Both the position numbers and the translations under genes were made by a program. A DNA stretch of 56,017 bases from JAHITU01 sp043800905. Its GTDB lineage: Bacteria > Patescibacteriota > Minisyncoccia > Phycocordibacterales > UBA12079. The notes below the pieces were generated by a model. The model ran no database searches, had not been told where the DNA came from, and worked only from the letters and a program-made list of their open reading frames with translations. Below are positions 39,290 through 46,855 of this stretch, piece after piece (positions within the stretch are counted from its first letter, which is position 1; each line of letters opens with the position of its first letter). The stretch lies in the NCBI GenBank assembly GCA_043800905.1, contig JAZDMO010000013.1:1-56017 (forward strand), given 5' to 3'.

Positions 39290-39610
39290 CTACTTAGTTT
39301 TTTTAACCGTTTTAGTCGTTTTCTTTGTGTCAGAAGCCTTCTTCTCGTCTTTTTCTTTAGTCTTGTTATCCTTTTTTGGATCTAAGCCCATACCTTTCAT
39401 CTTAGCAATCTTTCTTTCAGCCTTTTTTGCTGTTTTAGTAGCCACGTCAATAATTTGTTTATCTCTGTAAGTACCACAGTTTTCACAAACTCTATGTCGT
39501 AAATGAAAAGCCTCACATTTAGGGCAACGTGATAATCTTGGGGCTGTTAAGCCATGATGTGAGCGTCTATTTTTAGTATGCCCACTTGTGTGTCTCATTC
39601 TTACTGTCAT
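39290..39610 (-). CDS. rpmF: 50S ribosomal protein L32 with lysine-rich tail
   Basis: 106 residues; usual L32 is about 60. The core (RMRHTSGHTKNRRSHHGL, then zinc-site Cys29, Cys32, Cys42, Cys45) is intact. Residues 62-106 are an extra lysine and threonine rich tail (KKDNKTKEKDEKKASDTKKT) of low complexity, possibly RNA-binding. No Shine-Dalgarno. Confidence 0.92.
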   Translation of the reverse strand: MTVRMRHTSGHTKNRRSHHGLTAPRLSRCPKCEAFHLRHRVCENCGTYRDKQIIDVATKTAKKAERKIAKMKGMGLDPKKDNKTKEKDEKKASDTKKTTKTVKKTK

Positions 39611-39663
39611 AATGTTCTAGATTATATACAATTTATTCAAAAAAGCAAAGTGGATTACTATTT

Positions 39664-40221
39664 TTAATAACTTTTTATTTTATTAATTAACTCTTGATAA
39701 TTTATTTTATCAAAATCTGTCATATCAAGATTTATAACAGAACCTTCTATATCTAACAAATCTACCCAACCTCGAATAAGCGATTCTTTAATTTCTTCAT
39801 AGATACAATCTTCACAGTGCCCAGGATGTCTTGTCCCTGCTTTATTTCGCGCAAAAAATCTTTTTTCCAAAACCCCTGCCTGAGCAAAACAATTTATTTG
39901 AATCGGTAAACAATTAAACCTATTTTTTAAATAACTTATTTTTTTAGATGCTAATTCTGGAATAAAATTAGCATCTAAAATTACAGAGTTTTTTGCTTTC
40001 AACAAATTAATTGCGGAATAATATAAGGTGACATAAGCCATCTTCCCAATTCTTCGGGAATGTGGAATATCTACCCAGCCTACAGTATCAAAAAATAACT
40101 CTTTTATAGTATCTTTACTAATTATAGATATACCTAACTCACCCGAAAGTCTTTTTCCAAGAGTCGTTTTTCCTACACAAACCGGTCCTATTAAAATTAT
40201 TAATAAGGGTTTCTTTGTCAT
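39664..40221 (-). CDS. P-loop kinase-like NTPase (AAA_33/zeta-like)
   Basis: 185 residues from the ATG at 40221 (MTKKPLLIILIGPVCVGKTT); frames extending to 40266 add no conserved sequence. Walker A GPVCVGKTTL (about 12-21), VILDANF as the second acidic motif and RWFA-like FFARNKAGTRHPGHCEDC with a CxxC. Resembles small polynucleotide or metabolite kinases and zeta-type P-loop proteins; substrate unknown. Divergent from dnaE. Confidence 0.75.
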   Translation of the reverse strand: MTKKPLLIILIGPVCVGKTTLGKRLSGELGISIISKDTIKELFFDTVGWVDIPHSRRIGKMAYVTLYYSAINLLKAKNSVILDANFIPELASKKISYLKNRFNCLPIQINCFAQAGVLEKRFFARNKAGTRHPGHCEDCIYEEIKESLIRGWVDLLDIEGSVINLDMTDFDKINYQELINKIKSY

Positions 40222-40338
40222 AAATCTTAATTTTAAAAAAACAAACCCAATTATTCTAACAAACAAGATTTTTTATTTCAACTTTTTTATTCAAATTTTA
40301 TTTAAATAGGAATATTTTGATTATACCACTTTTATAGA

Positions 40339-40344
40339 TATAAT
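40339..40344 (+). promoter_or_regulatory. -10 box of dnaE, leaderless spacing
   Basis: TATAAT, exactly 6 nt before the ATG at 40351, so transcription should start at the start codon. Confidence 0.7.
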
Positions 40345-40350
40345 ATCATC

Positions 40351-43300
40351 ATGTATAAATTTTCGCACCTCCATACCCATAGTCACTACAGTCTTTTAAA
40401 CGCTTTGCCAAAAATTAAAGATTTAGTGTCTCGTGCTAAAGAATTTGAAATGCCAGCCCTTGCGCTCACTGATAGTGGAAACATGTATGGAACTATCGAA
40501 TTTTATCAAGAATGTTTAAAACAAGAAATTAAACCTATTCTAGGGGTAGATTTTTATGTAGCTTTAAAAACTCGTCACGATAAAAGATCTGGAATTGATA
40601 ACCGCACCCATCGCTTAGTACTATTAGCTAAAAATGAAAAAGGTTATAAAAATCTTATTAAACTAGTCTCTATTTCCCATCTTGAAGGTTTTTATTATAA
40701 AGCCCGTATTGATCGTGAAATTATTGAACAATATAAAGAAGGTTTGATTTGTATCATGCCTCATTTTAGCGGTGAAATTCAAAAAGCTCTTCAGTATAAT
40801 GATCAAGAAAAAGCTAAAGAAGTCGGTGATTGGTATCGAAATATTTTCCCAGATTTTTATTTAGAAATTACGCATCATCCAGAATTAGAAGGCCAATTAG
40901 ATTTAAAGAAAAAAATAATTCATTTTGCAAAAAAAGAAAATTTAAATTTAGTAGCAGCTCAAGATGTTTATTATCTAAACCCTGAAGACAAAAAAGCTCG
41001 TGATATTTTAATGTCAGTTCAAGCTTCTGGTCGTAGCCCTTACAAAGATGAAAAAGATGATTTTTCTTTCATTAATCAAATTACGGCTAATGAATATTTT
41101 AAAGATACACCCGAAGCTTTAGAAAATATTCAAAAAATAACAGACTCTTGCAATCTTGAATTAGATATAGATAGATGGGATTTCCCAGATATTGAAATTC
41201 CAGATGGTGAAACATATGATTCTCAATTAAGAAAAAATACCTATGACGGTTTTGAAAAAAGAGGTATTGAAAAAACACCTGAATTGGAAGAACGAGTTGA
41301 ATATGAGTTAGATATTATCAAAAACAAAGGCTATTCTTCATATTTTTTAATTGTATCTGATTTAATCAACTATGCTAGAGGCGTTGGAATCTATACAAAT
41401 ACCAGAGGTTCAGCTGCGGGCTCTTTGGTTTCTTATTTAAATTTCATTACCAAAGTAAATCCAATTGAACTAAAACTCCCCTTTGAACGTTTTATGAACC
41501 CTCACCGCCCCGGAATTCCTGATATTGATGTAGATATCGCCGATATTCGCCGAGATGATGTAATCAATTATCTTCGTGAAAAATATGGGAAAAAAGCGGT
41601 TGCTCAAATTGGAACTTTTGGAACTATGGCAGCTCGGGGATCTGTCCGAGATGTAACTCGAGCCCTAGGATTTCCTTATGAACTTGGCGATAAAATTGCC
41701 AAATTGATTCCTATGGGTTCTCAAGGTTTTCCCATGACGATAGCAAGGGCTTTAGAAATGGAAAAGGATTTAGAAAAACTCCATAAAGAAAATAAAGATG
41801 TGCAAGAGATTATTAAATATGCCCAACAAATTGAAGGTTGTGCTCGACACATTTCCACTCATGCCGCTGGAGTTTTAATTTCCCCTACTCGAGTGGACGA
41901 TTACACTCCTGTTCAGTTTGATAAAGACAATCAAATCATCACCCAATATGATATGTACACAGGAGGAAGAGATGGAGTGGTTAATTTACCAAAATTTGAT
42001 ATTTTGGGAATTAAAAATCTTTCTATTTTAGCCAATACAGTTAAGCTAGCCGAAAAACTAAGAGGAATTAAAATTGATTTAGATAATGTTAATCTGAATG
42101 ATAAAAAAACATATGCCATGTTGGCCCGAGGTGAGACCCTAGGAACTTTTCAATTAAATGGACAGGGAATGACACAATATCTAAAAGAATTAAAACCCCA
42201 CGACATTTGGGATATCATGGCGATGGTAGCACTCTACCGCCCAGGACCTATGGCTTTTATTCCTGATTATATTAAAAGAAAAGAAAACCCCGCTTTGGTG
42301 ACCTATCTTCACCCCGAACTAAAAAATATTTTGGAACCAACCTATGGAATCATTATTTATCAAGATGACGTTATGATGATTGCGGTTAAATTAGCTGGCT
42401 ACACATGGGGAGAGGCTGATAAATTTAGAAAAGCCATGGGAAAGAAAATTCCTGAAATGATGCAAGAACAAAAAGATAAATTTTTTAAGGGATGCGGAGA
42501 ACATGGATTAGAGAAAAAAACTATACAAAAATTATGGGAGACCATTGAAACTTTTGCGGCCTATGGATTCAACAAGGCTCACTCAGCATCTTACGGACGA
42601 GTTGCCTACGAAACTTCCTACATGAAAGCTAATTTTCCGATTGAATATATGACAGCTCTTCTAATGGCAGACTCAGGAGATACAGAAAAAGTAGCTGAAA
42701 TAATTTCTGAGTGTAAACGATTAAATATTCCTGTTCTTCCGCCAGATATCAATGAATCTTTTAAAGATTTTACCATTGTAAAAGATGAAAATGGAAAAGA
42801 AGCCATTCGGTTTGGGCTGGAAACAATCAAAAATTTTGGAGAAGGTATTGCTAATTTTATTATTGCCGAGAGAAAAGAAAGCGGTCCTTTTAAATCACTA
42901 ACTAATTTTCTGGAAAGAATTCAAGATAGAAATTTGAATAAAAAATCTTTAGAAGCACTAGTAATGTGTGGAGCAATGGATAATCTTGGAGAACGAGGTC
43001 AGATGATTGGTAATATGCCAGAATTATTAAAATTCAATAAAGATTTTGGAGGGACCTCTAAAGACCAAGCTTCTTTATTTGGAACAAGTAATTCTGTTTC
43101 AGAAATTACTTTAAACCCAACCGAGCCAGCTTCTATGGAGCAAAAATTAACTTGGGAGAAAGAATTACTTGGTTTATATATTTCAGGGCATCCCTTAGAA
43201 AAATATCGTAAAAGATTAGAAAACAGCAAAACAAATTTAAGCAAAATCAAAAAAAATGGTCTTGAAGGAATGACTACTGTTGTAGCAGGAATTATTGAAG

Positions 43301-43515
43301 AAGTAAAACCAATTTTAACCAAAAAGGGAGACAAAATGGCTTTTGTACGTTTAGCTGATTTAAACGATACCTTAGAAGTGGTAGTCTTCCCCAAAATTTA
43401 TACTGAATTTGCAGAATTTTTAGTAGAGGATAAGTGTCTTTTAATTAAAGGAAAAATTTCTAAAAGAAATGGTGACACTTCACTACTGGTTGATAATATT
43501 AGAGAACTCAACTAA
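40351..43515 (+). CDS. dnaE: DNA polymerase III alpha subunit
   Basis: 1054 residues. PHP domain (1-200, FSHLHTHSHYSLLNALPKI), polymerase C-family core with GSAAGSLVSYL and PDIDVDIAD (catalytic aspartates near 390-394), FDILGIKNLS with the third acidic residue, AYGFNKAHSASYGRVAYETS, helix-hairpin-helix region (LEALVMCGAMDNL) and a C-terminal OB domain (about 960-1054). Replicative polymerase. Slightly short of the 1160 of E. coli because the C-terminal tau-binding part is missing, in step with the missing tau extension of DnaX. Confidence 0.97.
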   Translation: MYKFSHLHTHSHYSLLNALPKIKDLVSRAKEFEMPALALTDSGNMYGTIEFYQECLKQEIKPILGVDFYVALKTRHDKRSGIDNRTHRLVLLAKNEKGYKNLIKLVSISHLEGFYYKARIDREIIEQYKEGLICIMPHFSGEIQKALQYNDQEKAKEVGDWYRNIFPDFYLEITHHPELEGQLDLKKKIIHFAKKENLNLVAAQDVYYLNPEDKKARDILMSVQASGRSPYKDEKDDFSFINQITANEYFKDTPEALENIQKITDSCNLELDIDRWDFPDIEIPDGETYDSQLRKNTYDGFEKRGIEKTPELEERVEYELDIIKNKGYSSYFLIVSDLINYARGVGIYTNTRGSAAGSLVSYLNFITKVNPIELKLPFERFMNPHRPGIPDIDVDIADIRRDDVINYLREKYGKKAVAQIGTFGTMAARGSVRDVTRALGFPYELGDKIAKLIPMGSQGFPMTIARALEMEKDLEKLHKENKDVQEIIKYAQQIEGCARHISTHAAGVLISPTRVDDYTPVQFDKDNQIITQYDMYTGGRDGVVNLPKFDILGIKNLSILANTVKLAEKLRGIKIDLDNVNLNDKKTYAMLARGETLGTFQLNGQGMTQYLKELKPHDIWDIMAMVALYRPGPMAFIPDYIKRKENPALVTYLHPELKNILEPTYGIIIYQDDVMMIAVKLAGYTWGEADKFRKAMGKKIPEMMQEQKDKFFKGCGEHGLEKKTIQKLWETIETFAAYGFNKAHSASYGRVAYETSYMKANFPIEYMTALLMADSGDTEKVAEIISECKRLNIPVLPPDINESFKDFTIVKDENGKEAIRFGLETIKNFGEGIANFIIAERKESGPFKSLTNFLERIQDRNLNKKSLEALVMCGAMDNLGERGQMIGNMPELLKFNKDFGGTSKDQASLFGTSNSVSEITLNPTEPASMEQKLTWEKELLGLYISGHPLEKYRKRLENSKTNLSKIKKNGLEGMTTVVAGIIEEVKPILTKKGDKMAFVRLADLNDTLEVVVFPKIYTEFAEFLVEDKCLLIKGKISKRNGDTSLLVDNIRELN

Positions 43516-43639
43516 ATAATTTCCAAATCAGAAAACTTCTTTATTGGCTTCAAAAAATACTTTTCACCGGATGCTCGATACAACTCAAAACATTTTTTCT
43601 TGCCTCTTCAAATTTCATCTGATTTTTAAATTATTTGTA

Positions 43640-43750
43640 AACTTCAATTATTATTTCTGGATTGCTTCACTATCGCTCGCAATGACAAACCGTATGTTCG
43701 TCATTGCGAAGTTTTTGTTAACCCAAACAAAAACTATGACAATCTAACAA
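43640..43750. repeat. CGTCATTGCGA repeat between dnaE and 43818 gene
   Basis: CTGGATTGCTTCACTATCGC then TCGCAATGAC, CGTCATTGCGAAG, an inner AGTTTTTGTT/AACAAAAACT stem, and GACAATCTAAC. The interval 43516-43817 has no gene. Confidence 0.65.
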
Positions 43751-43760
43751 AAAAGAAAAA

Positions 43761-43803
43761 ACCGCCGTGTTTCGAGATAAGAACCATCTCAAAATACGGC
43801 GGT
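43761..43803 (-). terminator. Terminator of the 43818 gene
   Basis: ACCGCCGTATTTTGAGAT pairs with ATCTCGAAACACGGCGGT, then TTTTTTCTTTTTTG on the minus strand. Confidence 0.88.
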
Positions 43804-43817
43804 ATACTAAAACAGGT

Positions 43818-44711
43818 TTATGGAGAAATCCCTTTAGTTGAAATTTCTTTTCGAAAACTTACAATAAAACTTTTAATTAAAATTCCTATAGGAATAATAT
43901 TTACTACAAAAATTGAATAATAAAGGTTCGTGAAGCAGTCATAAATAATAAAAATTCCTCCTAAAAGAATCACAGCGAGAGTTACTGAGGAAATAATTCC
44001 CAAAAGGTCATCTTGGCAACAAGAAGAGAGTCCTTTTCCAGCTCGAAACAAAACAAAAAAAGAAACGAGTGTTGGAATCAACCACATTAGAGCAACTCCA
44101 TTTTGTTTTAAAGTGCGGAAAATGATAGATTTACATAAAAACATCCATGACAGGTAAAAAAACAAGTAAAAAACCTCCAAACGAAACAAACCAGCGTAAA
44201 TCCCTTCGATTTTCATTTCAAAATTAACTAAAATTCGAAAAACGAAAATACCTGAGATTAAAAGTAAAATCAAAGGCCAAAGCAAAAGCCAATAACTATT
44301 TTCAAAATCTACAACAACTTTCTTTTCTTTTGGCTCCCAAAACTTTCCTTTTCCATCTGCAAAATCAACATCAAAGGCATAGAAATTAGTTGTGGTTGTT
44401 GTTTCTATTTTGGGAATAAAGTATCCCCAAAAAAGAAAACGGACTTTTATTTCTTTTTTTTCATAAACAAACCCTTTCTCTAAAACCATTTTTTCAACTT
44501 CCTCTAGCGGAATTTCCCACTTTGTAGGAGATTGAAGAAAAGTTTTTTGAACTTCGCACAGTGCCAACTTCCCATTATATTCAATAACAATTTTTTCTTC
44601 TGCTCTACAACACACCGTCAGAAAAAATCCAACAATGAGAGTCGCAATGAAGATAAGAAAACAACGAGCCACAAACCTTTTACTTTTAGTTATTTTTGTC
44701 ACAGAAAACAT
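43818..44711 (-). CDS. Orphan membrane protein, unknown function
   Basis: 297 residues, ATG preceded by AAAAGGAGAAATTTT. N-terminal signal-like helix (11-34), an extracytoplasmic part (35-140, IVIEYNGKLALCEVQKTFLQ), then four to five membrane helices to the end. The long loop with tryptophans and a VVDFENSYW segment resembles DUF3592-type membrane proteins loosely, without firm recognition. Own terminator; one of the Shine-Dalgarno-led orphan genes. Confidence 0.6.
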   Translation of the reverse strand: MFSVTKITKSKRFVARCFLIFIATLIVGFFLTVCCRAEEKIVIEYNGKLALCEVQKTFLQSPTKWEIPLEEVEKMVLEKGFVYEKKEIKVRFLFWGYFIPKIETTTTTNFYAFDVDFADGKGKFWEPKEKKVVVDFENSYWLLLWPLILLLISGIFVFRILVNFEMKIEGIYAGLFRLEVFYLFFYLSWMFLCKSIIFRTLKQNGVALMWLIPTLVSFFVLFRAGKGLSSCCQDDLLGIISSVTLAVILLGGIFIIYDCFTNLYYSIFVVNIIPIGILIKSFIVSFRKEISTKGISP

Positions 44712-44786
44712 AAAATTTCTCCTTTTTTATTCAGTTATAGTTTAAACTTCTGGTTAGAATATATATTAAATATAATGAAATGGCAA

Positions 44787-44818
44787 TAAAAACCACGGCT
44801 CTATTAAGCCGTAGTTTT
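44787..44818 (-). terminator. Terminator of tRNA-Glu
   Basis: ACTACGGCT pairs with AGCCGTGGT around TAATAG; minus-strand TTTTTATT. Confidence 0.8.
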
Positions 44819-44860
44819 TTGTTTTTCAAAGAGTGCTATGCACACAAATTTTACGATTTG

Positions 44861-44932
44861 TGACCCTACAGAGAATCGAACTCTGATTTCCGCCTTGAGA
44901 AGGCGATGTCCTAACCGTTAGACGATAGGGCC
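44861..44932 (-). tRNA. tRNA-Glu (CUC)
   Basis: Acceptor GGCCCTA/TAGGGTC, anticodon loop TTCTCAA (CUC), T-arm CAGAGTTCGATTCTCTG. No CCA encoded. Confidence 0.92.
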
Positions 44933-44936
44933 AAAT

Positions 44937-45022
44937 ATGTATTATGTAATATGTATCAAGTATTATGTATTTTAAAAGAACGGTGTCCGCTATATTCTAA
45001 CTGGGTTAGACGATAGGACTGT
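44937..45022 (-). repeat. Partial upstream copy of tRNA-Glu 5' end
   Basis: Minus strand CCTATCGTCTAAC (about 45004-45020) repeats the tRNA-Glu 5' part roughly 90 bp upstream; the copy then reads GTTAGAATATAG and lacks the anticodon arm. Between the copies is a TATTATGTAATATGTATCAA-type repeat. The rest of 44712-45217 has no gene. Confidence 0.55.
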
Positions 45023-45217
45023 TTTAAAATTTTTATTTTTTAATTTTGTAAATAAAAGCACTTCGTCTTATATAAACTCCTCGGCTCAAGAATATGAATT
45101 AGTTAAAAATTTATAAAGTAAAAAATTGCGAAACAATTTTTCCTAAATAACTAAAACCTAAACAACTAATAAACTAAATCATTATACTAATTTTAAATTT
45201 AAAATCAAAAGAAAAAT

Positions 45218-46849
45218 CTACCTAATCCTTTGTTTAATAGAAGCAAAAATTTCTTCTATCTCTTGATTTTTTAATACTTTTAAAGTAATTATCGCGACCA
45301 AAATACCGCTCAAACCAGACAAAAATCCTTGGCAAAAAATTCCAAACAAAGTATTAATATTAAAAAAGTTATTCCATAATTCCAAAGAAAAATAAGCCAC
45401 TCCCCCTAGAACTAAAGAAGCAAAACAAACTTGATAAAAGGATCTATTTAAATCTGCCGTCAAATATTTAAAATCTTTTTTAATAAAGAAAAATAATAAA
45501 AGCATATTAATAATATTAGCAAGACTGTAACTTAAAGGAAGAACAATTACATCAATATTTACAATATCACTAATTTTTAAGATTGACCCCAAAAAATCTA
45601 ATAATACTGGAAAGGATACAAAAATCCATTTAAACATAAATGCAAAAATAACAATTAAAATAGAAGAAAAAATATTTATAAGCACCGGTCTTTTAGTTAT
45701 TCCAGCAGCATAATAACCTTTAACAAAAAACAAAATCAAACTTTGGGCAGTAATTGAAATAGCAAAAAGAGCTAAACAAGCAGCAGTTAAACGAGTATCT
45801 ACCCAACTAAATTTCCCTGATCCTAAAACAACTCTAACTACTTGAGCTCTTAAAACAACAAACAAAACCGTTGCCATTAGCGTCCAAAAAATAATATACC
45901 GAGTAGTAATCCCTACCTGTCTTAAAAATTCATCTTTCTTTTCGTGGGTTAGTTTAGACAATACAGGAAAAGCCGCTACAGAATAACTTACCCCAATAAT
46001 ACTTAAGGGAACTGATTGCAAAGCAAAAGCAAAATTAAAAACAGCGATAGAACCCTTAGCCATATTAGAAGCCACCGCCAATAAAAACAAAACAGCTAAG
46101 TTCCCCGCAGACAAAGCTAAGGTCCTAGGTAAAGATAAAAACATTATTTTCTTTATTTTTCCAAAATTAGTGACTAAGGTTGCCTTAGGGATAAAACCTA
46201 ATCTATAAATAGACGGTAATTGAATAATTAAATGGAAAAGAGCCCCTAAAATTACACCCATGGCCAAACCCTTCATTCCCCAAACAGGATAAAACAAAAT
46301 AATTCCGATTATAATTCCAATATTATAAAGTAATGGGCTAAGAGCATAAACAAAAAATTTCTTTTTAATTTGGATAATACTCGTAAAAAAATTAGAAAAA
46401 CCTAATAATATCGGCGACAATAATAAAATTCTAGACAAAACGATTGTCTGCTCAACCATGTCGACACTAAAACCTCTAAAAATATAAAAAATCAATGTGG
46501 GCATCAAAAAAAAGGATCCTAAACAAACAATCAAAATAAGGACAAAAAATAAAGAAAAAATTTCGTCCATAAACTTTTTACTAATACCCTCTTCCCTTTC
46601 CTTACTTAAATAAGGAACCAATACTGATACTGAAACTAAAGAAGCGACAGAAATAAAAATAAAATCAGGAATTCTAAAAGAAGCATAGTAAATATCAAGA
46701 ATTTCGCCAGCTCCAAAACTATGAGCTAAAACCCTATCTCTAAGTAAGGCTAAAATTTGAGACAATAAAGAAGAAAAGGCTAAAATATAAGCGGCCTTAT
46801 GCAGCCCGCTTATATCTTTATTTACAAAGTTAAAAACTTTCTTAATCAT
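45218..46849 (-). CDS. murJ: Lipid II flippase MurJ
   Basis: 543 residues with about 14 hydrophobic helices; the N-terminal AYILAFSSLLSQILALLRDR-VLAHSFGAGEILDIYYASFR is the MviN/MurJ signature. Flips lipid II for peptidoglycan synthesis. First step after mraY in the same gene block. Starts 6 nt after the TPR protein stop, so they share an mRNA. Confidence 0.92.
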   Translation of the reverse strand: MIKKVFNFVNKDISGLHKAAYILAFSSLLSQILALLRDRVLAHSFGAGEILDIYYASFRIPDFIFISVASLVSVSVLVPYLSKEREEGISKKFMDEIFSLFFVLILIVCLGSFFLMPTLIFYIFRGFSVDMVEQTIVLSRILLLSPILLGFSNFFTSIIQIKKKFFVYALSPLLYNIGIIIGIILFYPVWGMKGLAMGVILGALFHLIIQLPSIYRLGFIPKATLVTNFGKIKKIMFLSLPRTLALSAGNLAVLFLLAVASNMAKGSIAVFNFAFALQSVPLSIIGVSYSVAAFPVLSKLTHEKKDEFLRQVGITTRYIIFWTLMATVLFVVLRAQVVRVVLGSGKFSWVDTRLTAACLALFAISITAQSLILFFVKGYYAAGITKRPVLINIFSSILIVIFAFMFKWIFVSFPVLLDFLGSILKISDIVNIDVIVLPLSYSLANIINMLLLFFFIKKDFKYLTADLNRSFYQVCFASLVLGGVAYFSLELWNNFFNINTLFGIFCQGFLSGLSGILVAIITLKVLKNQEIEEIFASIKQRIR

Positions 46850-46855
46850 CTTTTA

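Noticed and set aside
43544..43747. Frame downstream of dnaE
   Set aside because: Lies in a CGTCATTGCGA repeat; no start signal and no similarity to any family I know.
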